This document shows positions 1 to 9,193 of a DNA stretch of 64,000 bases, piece by piece. The position numbers were made by a program, and so were the translations under genes. Source of the DNA: an uncultured Oscillospiraceae bacterium (GTDB lineage Bacteria; Bacillota; Clostridia; Oscillospirales; Oscillospiraceae); assembly GCA_900764755.1 (NCBI GenBank), contig CAAFPE010000067.1, positions 13,001 to 77,000 on the forward strand. Direction: 5' to 3'. Under the pieces are notes generated by a model. It was not told where the DNA came from and did not search any database. It was given only the letters and a program-made list of their open reading frames with translations. Position 1 is the stretch's first letter; every line of letters starts with the position of its first letter.

Positions 1-407
1 TTATGCTGAAGCTTTTTGAGTGCGGCAAGGAGTTTGAGAGTGAGGCGCATTTGAAGCACTGGCTGCTGCGGGTGTCGGTCAATGAGAGCCGCAGGCTGCT
101 GCGCTCCTTCTGGCGGCGCGTCTCCGTCCCGCTGGACAACTGGCACGAGCTGGAGGCTCCGGAGCACGGGGAGCAGGCGGAGCTGCTGGAGGCTGTGATG
201 GCGCTGGAGCCGAAATACCGGCTGGCCATTTATCTCTACTACTATGAAGGACTGACGGTGGCCGAGACGGCAGCCGCCATGAGAGCCAATCCATCCACGG
301 TGCAGACCTGGCTGCTCCGGGCCAGAGCCCGGCTGAGGAGCGCGCTGGATGGGGAGGCGGAGAATCAGGAGGGAAGCGTTTATGTTCGACCCCAAGAAAT
401 ATTGTGA
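1..407 (+). CDS. ECF-type RNA polymerase sigma factor, 5' truncated by window edge
   Basis: The reading frame is open from the window edge, so the start and the region 2 N-terminus lie outside. The first visible residues fit the end of sigma region 2, with an HLKHWL...VNESRRLL motif of the kind that recognises the -10 element. The rest is a sigma-70 region 4: a LEPKYR...YYYEGLTVAETA helix-turn-helix followed by a recognition helix with STVQTWLLRARARL. ECF factors direct core polymerase to stress or envelope genes. The stop overlaps the start of the next gene, a membrane protein that is probably its anti-sigma factor. The ATG at position 3 is internal, not the true start. Confidence 0.85.
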   Translation, partial: MLKLFECGKEFESEAHLKHWLLRVSVNESRRLLRSFWRRVSVPLDNWHELEAPEHGEQAELLEAVMALEPKYRLAIYLYYYEGLTVAETAAAMRANPSTVQTWLLRARARLRSALDGEAENQEGSVYVRPQEIL

Positions 408-1017
408 AGTATGCCGGGAGCTGCGGGCCCCTGAGAAAAAAATAGAGGAGATCATTGCCATGACAGATCATCATACCCAAAAGAGACGGTTCCGCACCCT
501 TGGAGCCGGCCTGGCGGTCTGCGCCGCTGCCGCCACTATGGTGGTGGGAGTAGCCGCCGCCAACCCAGAGGCCGCACAGGAATTTTTTGCCCACATCACT
601 TCGGTCGTTACAGTGGGCGAGTTCCGGCGTGACCTGACGACCGAGGACGGTGAGCGGGTCACAGTCCTGGACCTGCCCCAGGCCACGGTGGAAAACAGGA
701 ATGGACGCGCCATCCTGGTGGTAGACGGTGAGGAGACGGACATCACAGAGCAGCTGGAGGCTGTGGGCAGCTACACCCGTGAGGCATCCTCCGATGGGAC
801 GCAGGTGACGCTCACGGTGGAGGGCAGCGCCGCGGAGTGGACGCTGTCCACGACGGTGGAGACTGCGGACGGGGTGGTCTACACCTTTTCCGCCGACTCG
901 GAGGGGAGTGTTAGGGCCCGCTCCGACGGGGCGGAGGGGGAGACAGAGACCTCTGTCACTACCTTTGACAAGGAGTGCTTTGCCGAGCCCCATTCAGAGG
1001 AGGAGCTGAGGCGCTGA
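382..1017 (+). CDS. Probable membrane anti-sigma factor partner of the upstream ECF sigma
   Basis: A 211-residue protein whose ATG at 382 follows an AGGAGGGA site and overlaps the sigma gene by 26 nt, which indicates translational coupling. A short cytoplasmic N-terminus (about 35 residues) is followed by one transmembrane segment (about residues 35-58, rich in Ala/Val). A polar extracytoplasmic domain rich in Thr, Glu and Val follows. This topology and its place directly after an ECF gene are typical of Firmicute anti-sigma regulators. No zinc-binding HxxxCxxC motif is visible, so it is not a ZAS-type factor. The function is inferred from context; the extracytoplasmic domain is not recognised. 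Confidence 0.65.
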   Translation: MFDPKKYCEVCRELRAPEKKIEEIIAMTDHHTQKRRFRTLGAGLAVCAAAATMVVGVAAANPEAAQEFFAHITSVVTVGEFRRDLTTEDGERVTVLDLPQATVENRNGRAILVVDGEETDITEQLEAVGSYTREASSDGTQVTLTVEGSAAEWTLSTTVETADGVVYTFSADSEGSVRARSDGAEGETETSVTTFDKECFAEPHSEEELRR

Positions 1018-1022
1018 GACCA

Positions 1023-1056
1023 GGGAGGCGTGTGCCGTTGGCGCACGCCTCCTTCC
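1023..1056 (+). terminator. Hairpin after sigma/anti-sigma pair
   Basis: GGAGGCGTG...GCC-gtt-GGC...CACGCCTCC forms a long GC-rich stem 6 nt after the anti-sigma stop. The T tract is weak (ttccgttt), so it may be an imperfect terminator. Confidence 0.5.
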
Positions 1057-1081
1057 GTTTGGGACGGGCCAAAGCTGGCGG

Positions 1082-1110
1082 TTGTATTTTCCACGCCGAG
1101 CCTCTATAAT
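1082..1110 (+). promoter_or_regulatory. Sigma-A-type promoter for lipoprotein gene
   Basis: TTGTAT (1082-1087), a 17-nt spacer and a perfect TATAAT (1105-1110) lie about 50 nt before the lipoprotein start. Confidence 0.6.
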
Positions 1111-1158
1111 AGAGGCAGCAGATGCCCGGCCGCGGCGCCGGACAGAAGGAGGGGCCTC

Positions 1159-1665
1159 ATGAAGAAGAGAGGGTGGATCGTGGGACTGGCGGCGCTGATG
1201 CTGCTGTCCGGGTGCGGCGCGTTCCCAGAGGAAGAAGGTGGAGTGACAGAGGTCCTTCTGGGGGAAGCCGTCTCCACACGGTGGTTCGACTGCACGGCGG
1301 CGGAGGCGGAGTCCAGGAGGTCTTATGAGGGCTACGCCGCCTCCAGCGGGAACAAGCTGGTGCTGGTGGAGCTGGAACTGAAAAACACCTTCCACGAGCC
1401 GGTCTCTATGTATGACACGGATTTTCAGCTGTACTGGGGGGATTGCGGTCCGGATGAATGGGCCATGCCCCTGGATCCCTACTGTGAGGATCAGCTGCCC
1501 CGTGAGTATGACCTGGAGGCTGGGAAATCCCAGGAGGGGCTGCTGGTATATGAGGTGCCCCGGGAGGAGACAGAGCTCACCCTGGCCTTTCTGGAGCTGA
1601 TCGAGAACGGCACCGAAGAGGGGGAGGAGGGAGATCTGTTCCTGATCCGTTTTACGGTGGAGTGA
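1159..1665 (+). CDS. Lipoprotein of unknown function
   Basis: A 168-residue protein with a lipoprotein signal peptide: MKKRGW, a hydrophobic stretch and the lipobox LLSGC with the lipidated Cys at about residue 19. The ATG at 1159 follows AGAAGGAGGGG. The mature part is acidic, with a central segment resembling an Ig-like DUF4352 fold seen in Firmicute lipoproteins (a VELELKNTFHEPVS-type strand near residue 80). That fold assignment is tentative. The gene has its own promoter and stands between the sigma cluster and tatD. No enzymatic motif is visible. Confidence 0.7.
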   Translation: MKKRGWIVGLAALMLLSGCGAFPEEEGGVTEVLLGEAVSTRWFDCTAAEAESRRSYEGYAASSGNKLVLVELELKNTFHEPVSMYDTDFQLYWGDCGPDEWAMPLDPYCEDQLPREYDLEAGKSQEGLLVYEVPREETELTLAFLELIENGTEEGEEGDLFLIRFTVE

Positions 1666-1788
1666 TTGATGGAGAAGGGTCCTGGGAGCGGCTTGCTTTT
1701 TTGTGCAAATCGCGGTATGATAGTGGTCGAAACAGAAGCCGCACAGCCGGCCCCTGGGCCGGCGGGTGCGGAGGAAGAGGAGCCTGTC

Positions 1789-2559
1789 ATGTGTTTATTT
1801 GATACCCATGCCCACTATGATTCCGGGGCCTTCAACAGTGACCGCCTGGAGACGCTGGCCGCCATGCCGGAGCAGGGGGTGGAGCTGATCCTGAATCCGG
1901 GCTGTGACCTGGAGAGCTCCCGGGCTGCCATCGCCCTGGCGGAGCAGTTTCCCTTTGTCTACGCCGCCGTGGGGGTCCACCCCTCCGACTGCGGGGCGTG
2001 GGAGGACGGCTGGCTGGAGCAGCTGCGGACTCTGGCCGCCCACCCAAAGGTGCGGGCCATTGGAGAGATCGGGCTGGACTACTACTGGAAGGACAATCCC
2101 CCCAGAGAGCTTCAGCAGAAGGTCTTTGCCCGGCAGCTGGAGCTGGCGGCGGAGCTGGATCTGCCGGTCATCGTCCATGACCGGGAGGCCCACCAGGACT
2201 GCCTGGAGATAGTCCGGGCCCATCCGGAGGCCCGGGGCGTATACCACTGCTACTCTGGGAGCCTGGAGGACGCCAAGGTCCTGGTGAAGCTGGGGTGGAT
2301 GCTGTCCTTCACTGGCGTCATCACCTATAAAAACGCCAGAAGGGCTTTGGAGGTCATTGAGTGGTTGCCTATGGACCGGATCATGGTGGAGACCGACTCA
2401 CCCTATCTCACGCCGGAGCCCTTCCGGGGCAGGCGCAACGACTCCGGCAAGGTCCATCTGGTGGCCGAGGCCATCGCGCGGGTGAAGGGTATGGACCCGG
2501 AGGAGGCTGCCCGGATCACACTGGAAAACGGAAAGCGATTTTTCCGCATTGAAATTTAA
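1789..2559 (+). CDS. tatD: TatD family metal-dependent hydrolase (DNase)
   Basis: A 256-residue TIM-barrel hydrolase of the usual TatD length. Metal ligands are visible in order: the N-terminal FDTHAH pair, the glutamate in AIGEIGLDYYW, the histidine in IVHDREAH, the YHCYSG motif and the C-terminal ETDSPYL aspartate. The family members characterised so far are Mg-dependent 3'-5' exonucleases. The ATG at 1789 follows GAGGAAGAGG; the in-frame ORF further upstream lacks a ribosome site. The next gene is its radical SAM partner, 18 nt downstream, so the two are probably co-transcribed. Confidence 0.93.
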   Translation: MCLFDTHAHYDSGAFNSDRLETLAAMPEQGVELILNPGCDLESSRAAIALAEQFPFVYAAVGVHPSDCGAWEDGWLEQLRTLAAHPKVRAIGEIGLDYYWKDNPPRELQQKVFARQLELAAELDLPVIVHDREAHQDCLEIVRAHPEARGVYHCYSGSLEDAKVLVKLGWMLSFTGVITYKNARRALEVIEWLPMDRIMVETDSPYLTPEPFRGRRNDSGKVHLVAEAIARVKGMDPEEAARITLENGKRFFRIEI

Positions 2560-2577
2560 ACAAGGAGGCGGGATGGT

Positions 2578-3198
2578 ATGACCATCACCTATGAATATGA
2601 GGGCGCGCTGTATGTGAACCTCACCAACAAGTGCAACTGCAACTGCGAATTCTGCCTGCGCCACGGGAGAAAGGAGGGTTCCATCTATACGGAGAACTCC
2701 CTCTGGCTGGAGCGGGAGCCCACCCGGCAGGAGGCCCTGGACAGCTTCCTCAGCAGGGATGTGTGTTCTTATCGGGAGATCGTATTCTGCGGCTATGGTG
2801 AGCCCACCTACCGCATCGAGGACATCCTCTGGCTGGTGGACCAGCTGAAGGAGCGCTTCGGCGGGCAGCTGCCCCCGGTACGCATCAACACCAACGGCCA
2901 CGCCAACCTGATCCATGGCCGGGACGTGATCCCGGAGCTGAAGGGCCGGATCGACACCCTCTCCATCTCCCTCAATGCCAACAACGCCGCGGACTACACG
3001 GCGCTGTGCCACCCGGTCCAGGGGGAGGCGGCCTATCAGGCCATGCTGGATTTTGCCAAAGAGGCCAAGGACTATGTTCCCCATGTGATCTTTACCGTGG
3101 TGGACAAGGGGACCGCTCCTGAGGAGATCGAGGAGAGCCGCCGCATTGCAGAGGGCTTGGGGGTCCAGCTCCGGGTCCGCAGCTACATTGATTCCTGA
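2578..3198 (+). CDS. TatD-associated radical SAM protein
   Basis: A 206-residue protein with the radical SAM cluster motif CNCNCEFC (CX3CX2C) near residue 20, binding a 4Fe-4S cluster and S-adenosylmethionine. A glycine-rich FCGYGEPT SAM-binding segment follows, and later INTNGHAN and LSISLNA strands of the partial TIM barrel. It is short, without a SPASM or other auxiliary cluster domain, as in the known family found next to tatD in clostridia. The substrate of that family is unknown to me. It follows tatD by 18 nt and precedes a strong terminator. Confidence 0.88.
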   Translation: MTITYEYEGALYVNLTNKCNCNCEFCLRHGRKEGSIYTENSLWLEREPTRQEALDSFLSRDVCSYREIVFCGYGEPTYRIEDILWLVDQLKERFGGQLPPVRINTNGHANLIHGRDVIPELKGRIDTLSISLNANNAADYTALCHPVQGEAAYQAMLDFAKEAKDYVPHVIFTVVDKGTAPEEIEESRRIAEGLGVQLRVRSYIDS

Positions 3199-3210
3199 TG
3201 GAAGAAACGA

Positions 3211-3275
3211 TAAAACGCTCCCCTCGGGCGGACAGCAGAAGAAGTGCTGCCTCCGCCCGAGGGGAGCGTTTTTTG
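3211..3275. terminator. Bidirectional Rho-independent terminator
   Basis: AAAACGCTCCCCTCGGGCGGA and its inverted copy flank a short loop and end in T6. The A run on the other side lets it also serve the convergent thioesterase gene. Confidence 0.9.
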
Positions 3276-3293
3276 ATTTCGGATCGAACCCGG

Positions 3294-3707
3294 TCAGTCC
3301 TTCCGGTCAAACATGAAAAAGGTGAAGGTGCCTGTGGCCACCAGGGTATCCGTCCCATTGCGCAGTTCTACCTGAATGACGGACAGAGTATGTCCCTCCT
3401 TTTTGGGGACTGCCGTACAGGTGATCCGGTCCCCGTCCGCCGGCCGCAGGAACTCCATGGTGCTGCTTGAGGTGACGCAGCTGCGTCCGCGGGCGCAGGC
3501 ACAGCTGCCAGCCACTGTATCTGCCAGAGTGGCCAGTGCTCCGCCGTGGACCTTCCCGTGGGGGTTGATGCTGTCTGGCCCTACGGTCAGCATACCCTCT
3601 GCCCGGCCGGGTTCCACATAGGTGACCTCTACACCGCTCTCATAGGAGAACTGGTGGGGCCTGTTGGTCAGCCCGCAGATCCAATGCCGCTCTGTCTGTC
3701 CGTTCAT
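3294..3707 (-). CDS. PaaI-type hotdog-fold thioesterase
   Basis: A 137-residue single hotdog domain. The family signature is visible in NPHGKVHGGALATLADTVAG, where HGG and the following helix aspartate form the acyl-CoA thioesterase active site. A later strand (VTSSSTMEFLRPADGD) forms the substrate tunnel. Members hydrolyse acyl- or aryl-CoA thioesters in the cytosol. The start follows an AGGAGG site on the minus strand. The gene stands alone, converging on tatD's partner and sharing its terminator. The substrate cannot be predicted. Confidence 0.9.
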   Translation of the reverse strand: MNGQTERHWICGLTNRPHQFSYESGVEVTYVEPGRAEGMLTVGPDSINPHGKVHGGALATLADTVAGSCACARGRSCVTSSSTMEFLRPADGDRITCTAVPKKEGHTLSVIQVELRNGTDTLVATGTFTFFMFDRKD

Positions 3708-3743
3708 TTCTATTGTGCCTCCTGTGATCCCAAGGTGGAATCC

Positions 3744-3772
3744 AGTGTACCACAGCGGCCTGCATTCTGCAA
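3744..3772 (-). promoter_or_regulatory. Promoter of thioesterase gene
   Basis: On the minus strand TTGCAG, a 17-nt spacer and TACACT lie about 40 nt before the start codon. Confidence 0.5.
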
Positions 3773-4163
3773 GGGGAGTGCGGCGTGGGTGCAGCGGCCT
3801 CTGGGCCGGTTTCTCTGGAGCAGAGAGCGGATGCCTCTTCGATTGTCGAAAAACGGTTTATAGCTTGCTGTTCCAGCTGATTTTGAGGAAAATTGTGCAA
3901 GAGAGGTGAGTTATCCTGCATTTTATTCTGCTGATAAAAGTTTACAATTTATACAAACTGTAAAAAAAGTCGGGAAATAATTTGAAAGCATGAGGTTTTC
4001 TTGAAAATCAAAAGAGAAAAGTCCGCTTTAACAGAGCCGGAGTGGCGGGGCAGACGATAGAGAGGGAAAATTGCCTTGCATTTTAGGGTGATTTCGCCTA
4101 CAATGGGGGCATACAATCCAAGGATTGTTGACAATGCTTCAAATGTAGGGTGGTGAGGTGTCA
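3773..4163 (+). promoter_or_regulatory. Intergenic region with V-ATPase operon promoter
   Basis: No gene is seen in this stretch of about 390 nt. The best promoter is TTGCAT (4076-4081), a 17-nt spacer and TACAAT (4099-4104), about 60 nt before the first V-ATPase gene. The rest is AT-rich without a recognisable structured RNA. Confidence 0.6.
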
Positions 4164-4478
4164 ATGGCAGTGGAAGCGATCCAACAGGTGACTGAGCTGG
4201 AGCAGACGGTGAAGCAGGAAAAAGAGGCTGCAGCGGCCGAAAGCAAGCAGCGCATCCTGGAGGCCCAGCGCTCCGCCCGGCGTCAGGTGGAGGAGTCCCG
4301 CCAGAACGCAGAGGCAGAGACCCGACAGATGATGGTGGAGGCGGAGCAGGAAGCGGCGAAATGGACCGCGTCTGTCCTGGAGCAGGCACGGCTGGACTGT
4401 GAGGAGAAAAAACAGGAGGCCAGGGGCCAGCTGGATCAGGCGGTCGCTTTTCTGGTAGAAAAGGTTGTGAAAAGCTGA
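4164..4478 (+). CDS. ntpF: V-type ATPase peripheral stalk subunit (NtpF/subunit G-H type)
   Basis: A 104-residue, almost entirely helical protein dominated by Glu, Gln, Ala and Lys (for example EQTVKQEKEAAAAESKQ), the pattern of the long coiled coil that pairs with subunit E to form the V-ATPase stator stalk. It is the first gene of a nine-gene operon in the same order as Enterococcus hirae ntpFIKECGABD. ATG 4164 is preferred for its spacing from GGTGAGG; a GTG two codons upstream is an alternative. Its stop overlaps the ntpI start by 1 nt. Confidence 0.85.
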   Translation: MAVEAIQQVTELEQTVKQEKEAAAAESKQRILEAQRSARRQVEESRQNAEAETRQMMVEAEQEAAKWTASVLEQARLDCEEKKQEARGQLDQAVAFLVEKVVKS

Positions 4479-6448
4479 TGGCGATTATCAAAATGAAGCG
4501 GCTGCACCTGCTGGCGCTGCGGAGTGACCGGGAGGAGTTGCTGCACACCTTGCAGCGGCTGGGCTGTGTGGAGATCAGCCAGCCGGCGGAGGCGGAAAGC
4601 CGGTCCGATGCGCCCCCAGGAGACTGGGGGGGACTGCCGGACGGTCTGGGGCTTCATGTGCCGGATGGCTCCGCCCTGGTCCAGGCGCAGGAGGAGAAGC
4701 AGTCGGCGGAGCGGGCGCTGTCTGTGCTGGCCCGCTGTGGGGCAAAGGGCAGAGGGATGCTCACCCCACGGCCCCAGCTGACCGAGGAGGAGCTGTTTGA
4801 GCCGGACGCCTGTGCCGCAGGGACACGGGCGGTGGAGACGGTGCTCCAGAAGGACCGGGAGGCCGCCCTGCTCCAGGCGGAGCAGGGGAAGCTGACCGCC
4901 CAGAAGGCGGCGCTGGCTCCCTGGCTGTCCCTGGACCTTCCGCTGGAGAGCGGCTCCACCCGTGAGATGCTGGTGCAGTTTGGCACTCTGACCGCCGCAC
5001 GCCCCCTGGAGGAGGCACAGCAGGCGGTGGAAAGGGCCAGCGAACTGGCCCAGCTGATCCAGGCCAGCGCCAGCCGGGAGGTGCGCTACTGCCTGCTTGT
5101 TTGCCACAAGAGCGCCCAGGAGGCGGTCCTGGAGGCCCTGCGGGACTTCGGCTGGTCCAGAGTCCCAATGAATGGCTGGACCGGTACAGCCCGGGAAAAT
5201 GACGCCCGTCTGGACCGGGAGCTGTCCGAAAATGCGGAGCGGCTCCGGCAGACAGAGGAGGAACTGGCCGGTATGACCGGCCTGGCGGAGGACGTCCGCC
5301 GGGCCTCTGACCGGGCCTCGGTGCGCATCGACCGGGAGGAGAGCCGGGCCAGGCTCCGGGATACGGAGCAGACCTTCCTGCTCCAGGGGTGGATCCCCGC
5401 GGAGCAGTGGGAGGAGACGGAGCGGAAGCTGTCCGCCTACCCCTGCGCCTGGCAGGTGGAGGACCCGGCGGAGGAGGAGTACCCCCAGGTGCCGGTGAGC
5501 CTGAAAAACAACTGGCTCACCCGCCCGCTGAACATGGTCACGGAGATGTATTCCCTGCCCGCCTACGGCACGGTGGACCCCAACCCCCTGATGGCCCCCT
5601 TCTTCATCCTGTTTTATGGTGTGATGATGGCCGACATGGGGTACGGGCTGCTGATGATGCTGGCCTCTGTGGTTGTGCTGACCAAGGCGCGCCCCCAGAA
5701 GGGGATGCACGACTTTTTTGCCCTGCTTGGCCTGTGCGGCGTGAGCACCTTCCTGATGGGGGCGCTGACCGGCGGTTTCTTCGGGGATTTCATCCCCCAG
5801 CTGCTGAAGCTGCTGGATCCGGAGAGCACCTTCGTGTGGTTCTGGACGCCCCTGTTCACCCCGCTGGACAACACCCTTCAGATCCTGATCGGATCCATGG
5901 CCTTGGGCGTCGTCCAAATCGTCACGGGCATGGCTATTAGCTTCGTCCAGAAGCTGCGGAACGGGAAGTGGATGGACGCGGTGTGGGAGGAGGTCACCTG
6001 GTGGCTGGTCTTTGCCGGGATCGCCCTGGCGGCGCTGGGGATGACCAACCTGGTCCTGTACGCCGGCGTGGCTATGGTGTTTGCCGGGCCGCTGATCACA
6101 GGAAAGGGATTTGGAAAGCTCACCGGGATCTTCGGATCCCTTTACAACCATGTGACCGGCTACTTCGGCGACATCCTCTCCTACTCCCGGCTGATGGCTC
6201 TGATGCTGGCCGGCTCGGTCATTGCCCAGGTGTTCAATACGCTGGGAGCCATCCCCGGAAATGTGATTATCTTCGTGGTGATCTCTATGGTGGGCAACGC
6301 CCTGAACTTCGCCCTGAACCTGCTGGGCTGCTATGTCCATGACCTGCGTCTCCAGTGTCTGGAGTACTTCGGAAAATTCTATGAGGACGGCGGAAGGCCC
6401 TTCCGTCCCCTGGATCTGAACACAAAATACTACAACGTGGTCAAATAA
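4478..6448 (+). CDS. ntpI: V-type ATPase membrane stator subunit I (a-subunit)
   Basis: A 656-residue protein in the normal size range. The first half (about 330 residues) is a cytosolic domain with helical coiled-coil segments that clamps the peripheral stalks. The second half holds about seven membrane segments, starting near PLMAPFFILFYGVMMADMGYG, and lines the ion half-channels. The essential arginine region lies in the SYSRLMALMLAG segment near residue 570. It couples ion flow past the K ring to rotation. Start and stop overlap the preceding gene by 1 nt (TGATG), and ntpK follows after 15 nt. Confidence 0.95.
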   Translation: MAIIKMKRLHLLALRSDREELLHTLQRLGCVEISQPAEAESRSDAPPGDWGGLPDGLGLHVPDGSALVQAQEEKQSAERALSVLARCGAKGRGMLTPRPQLTEEELFEPDACAAGTRAVETVLQKDREAALLQAEQGKLTAQKAALAPWLSLDLPLESGSTREMLVQFGTLTAARPLEEAQQAVERASELAQLIQASASREVRYCLLVCHKSAQEAVLEALRDFGWSRVPMNGWTGTARENDARLDRELSENAERLRQTEEELAGMTGLAEDVRRASDRASVRIDREESRARLRDTEQTFLLQGWIPAEQWEETERKLSAYPCAWQVEDPAEEEYPQVPVSLKNNWLTRPLNMVTEMYSLPAYGTVDPNPLMAPFFILFYGVMMADMGYGLLMMLASVVVLTKARPQKGMHDFFALLGLCGVSTFLMGALTGGFFGDFIPQLLKLLDPESTFVWFWTPLFTPLDNTLQILIGSMALGVVQIVTGMAISFVQKLRNGKWMDAVWEEVTWWLVFAGIALAALGMTNLVLYAGVAMVFAGPLITGKGFGKLTGIFGSLYNHVTGYFGDILSYSRLMALMLAGSVIAQVFNTLGAIPGNVIIFVVISMVGNALNFALNLLGCYVHDLRLQCLEYFGKFYEDGGRPFRPLDLNTKYYNVVK

Positions 6449-6997
<549 letters not shown>

Positions 6998-7010
6998 GGG
7001 AGCGGCGCGT

Positions 7011-7700
7011 ATGGACGGAATTGAAAAAATCACCGCGCGCATCCGTGCAGATGCGGACGCGGAGTTGGCCCAGCTGCGGGAACAGACCGAGGCCCAGATC
7101 CTGGAGATCCAGACCCAGTCCAAGGCCCAGGCGGACCAGGAGCGGACTGCCATCCTGGCCAGAGGCAGGAGGGCGGCAGAGGAGCGGCTGGAGCGGCTGA
7201 AGTCCGCGGCCCAGCTGGAGCGGCGGAAACTGGAGCTGGCCGCCAAGCAGGAGGTGCTGTCCGCGGCCTTCGAGCAGGCCCTGGAGAAGCTGTGTGCCCT
7301 GCCGGAGGAGGAGTACATCCAGCTGCTGACCGGCATGGTGCTCCAGGCGGTGTCCACCGGACGGGAACAGCTGGTGTTCTCGCCCAGAGACCGCAGCCGC
7401 ATTGGCAAGCAGGTCGTCGTGGCCGCCAATGAGGCCCTGGTGAAGGAGGTGGCCCCGGAGCTGCCCGATTCCCTGGCAGACTCCCGGGTGGGGGCACTGC
7501 TGGGCAAGGTGGTCAACAGCGCCGCGGCCCAGATCACCGGTACCGGCCTTCTCTCCCTGTCGGAGGAGACCCGTCCCATCCGGGGCGGCTTCATCCTGGT
7601 GGACGGCCCGGTGGAGGTCAACTGCTCCTTTGAGACGCTGTTCCGCCTCCAGCGGGAGAAGCTGGAGAAGCAGGCGGCGGAGATCCTGTTTGGAAATTAG
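7011..7700 (+). CDS. ntpE: V-type ATPase peripheral stalk subunit E
   Basis: A 229-residue protein. A long N-terminal helix with heptad-like Ala/Gln/Glu/Arg pattern (residues 1 to about 100) pairs with NtpF. It is followed by the globular C-terminal domain that binds the top of the A/B headpiece, with conserved segments SRVGALLGK-like and GGFILVDG near the end. Its stop codon lies in the left inverted repeat of a small insertion (7693-7823), so the last residues may have been altered by it. It begins 13 nt after ntpK. Confidence 0.93.
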   Translation: MDGIEKITARIRADADAELAQLREQTEAQILEIQTQSKAQADQERTAILARGRRAAEERLERLKSAAQLERRKLELAAKQEVLSAAFEQALEKLCALPEEEYIQLLTGMVLQAVSTGREQLVFSPRDRSRIGKQVVVAANEALVKEVAPELPDSLADSRVGALLGKVVNSAAAQITGTGLLSLSEETRPIRGGFILVDGPVEVNCSFETLFRLQREKLEKQAAEILFGN

Positions 7701-7823
7701 GAATGAGGAGTTGGGAATTAGGAATTGGATGCCGTTCGAAAGAATTGACATGGCATAAGCTTCCTGCGACCAGGCTGGAATGAGGAACGGGTCAGGGGTT
7801 GGGAAACTCCTAATTCCTAATTC
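7693..7823. repeat. Small MITE-like inverted-repeat element inside the V-ATPase operon
   Basis: The left end carries AATTAGGAATGAGGAGTT and the right end AACTCCTAATTCCTAATT. These are inverted copies with one mismatch over 18 nt, enclosing about 90 nt without coding potential. The left end also repeats the GGAATTAGGAATT motif in tandem. Sequences of this type occur as dispersed intergenic repeats in many bacteria. It separates ntpE from ntpC, which in this operon are otherwise spaced by at most about 50 nt. Confidence 0.7.
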
Positions 7824-7838
7824 AAGAAAGGGGGGCGT

Positions 7839-8840
7839 ATGTTGTCCCGTAAAAAAGATACGGATTATTTGGCCCTCTCCGCCCGGATCCACGCCATGGA
7901 GGGCCGGCTGCTGACCCGGGACCGGATGGACCGGATGATCGATGCCCGGGAGGAGAGCGAGGCGCTGAAGGTCCTCACGGAGTGCGGCTACGGCGGCGCC
8001 GAGGGTCTGCGGACCCAGGACGTGGAGCGTGTGCTGGCCGCCGCCCAGGCGGAGACCTTTCAGGAGTTGAGTGCGGCTGCCCCCGATCCCCGGGTGGTGG
8101 ATGTGTTCCGGCTGAAATACGACTATCACAATGCCAAGGTGCTGGTGAAAGCGGAGGCCATGGGGATCGACGCCGGGCGCCTGCTGCTGGACGGCGGGCG
8201 TGTGACAGCCTCTGGGCTGGCCGAGGGCTATCAAAAGGAGCAGCTGAGCGGCCTGTCCCCCTGCTTTCAAAGCGCGATCCGGGAGGCCCGGGAGACTCTG
8301 GCCGCCTCCCGCGATCCACAGCTGGCCGACCTGGCACTGGACCGGGCCTGCTATGAGGAGATGGCCCAGCTGGCCCGGGAGACCGGGAGCGGCTTTCTTC
8401 AGGGATATGTCCGCCTTGCGGTGGATGTGGCCAACCTGAGGGCTGCCGTCCGGGTGGCCCGGATGGGGAAGGGAAGCGAGTTTCTGTCCCAGGTGCTGCT
8501 GCCCGGCGGGAGCGTGTCCCAGCGGACCCTGGCTGCGGCCAGGGGAGAGGAGTTGGACACCCTCTTCCAGAATGGGGCGCTGGCCCAGGCCGCGGAGTTG
8601 GGAGCCAAGGCGGCCCGTCCGGCGGGCGGCTCCCTCACCGCCTTTGAGCGGGAGTGCGACAACGCCCTGACACGATATTTGGGGGACGCCCGGCGGGTGC
8701 CCTTCGGTGTGGAGACAGTCATCGCCTATCTGTACGCCAAGGAGGCGGAGCTGACGGCCATCCGCACCATCCTGGCCGGCCGGCGGGCCGGGCTGGACGG
8801 GGCTGTCATCCGGGAGCGCCTGCGGGAGATCTATGTATAG
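7839..8840 (+). CDS. ntpC: V-type ATPase subunit C (central stalk socket, V0 d-type)
   Basis: A 333-residue, highly helical protein of the expected length for the funnel-shaped subunit that caps the K ring and receives the D/F rotor shaft. Recognisable family segments are the N-terminal DYLALSARIHAMEGRLL, the FRLKYDYHNAKVLVKA strand-helix near residue 90, and the C-terminal RRVPFGVETVIAYLYAKEAEL repeat near residue 300. The ATG follows AAAGGGGGGC, which is provided at the right edge of the inserted repeat. The next gene starts 9 nt after its stop. Confidence 0.95.
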   Translation: MLSRKKDTDYLALSARIHAMEGRLLTRDRMDRMIDAREESEALKVLTECGYGGAEGLRTQDVERVLAAAQAETFQELSAAAPDPRVVDVFRLKYDYHNAKVLVKAEAMGIDAGRLLLDGGRVTASGLAEGYQKEQLSGLSPCFQSAIREARETLAASRDPQLADLALDRACYEEMAQLARETGSGFLQGYVRLAVDVANLRAAVRVARMGKGSEFLSQVLLPGGSVSQRTLAAARGEELDTLFQNGALAQAAELGAKAARPAGGSLTAFERECDNALTRYLGDARRVPFGVETVIAYLYAKEAELTAIRTILAGRRAGLDGAVIRERLREIYV

Positions 8841-8849
8841 CGGAGGTGG

Positions 8850-9164
8850 ATGGAGATGTATCGCATCGCAGTGATCGGAGACCCGGACAGCGTGCTGGGC
8901 TTCAAGGCCCTGGGGCTGGAGGTGTGTCCGGCGGAGGATGTGGAGCAGGCCCGGCAGGCCATCCACCGGATGGCCAAGGAGAACTATGCCATTCTGTACC
9001 TCACCGAGCAGCTGGCGGCCCAGCTGCAGCCTGAGATCGCCCGGTATCAGGACGCCCTGACCCCGGCCATCATCCTCATCCCCGGCAAGGAGGGCTCACT
9101 GGGCATCGGCATGGCCAATGTCACCAACGCCGTGGAGCGGGCAGTGGGTGCAGATATTTTATAA
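8850..9164 (+). CDS. ntpG: V-type ATPase subunit F (NtpG)
   Basis: A 104-residue Rossmann-like protein. The start [20 protein letters not shown] is the family signature, and a later strand [11 protein letters not shown] and the [20 protein letters not shown] tail also fit. It binds the central rotor subunit D and helps couple ATP hydrolysis to rotation. It is placed between ntpC and ntpA as in other bacterial V-ATPase operons, with a GGAGG site before the start. Confidence 0.93.
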   Translation: MEMYRIAVIGDPDSVLGFKALGLEVCPAEDVEQARQAIHRMAKENYAILYLTEQLAAQLQPEIARYQDALTPAIILIPGKEGSLGIGMANVTNAVERAVGADIL

Positions 9165-9193
9165 AAATTGACCCGAAAGAAGGTTATAAGCCT

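Noticed and set aside
79..993. Minus-strand ORF of 304 codons
   Set aside because: Antisense to the sigma/anti-sigma pair, Pro/Arg-rich composition typical of shadow frames.
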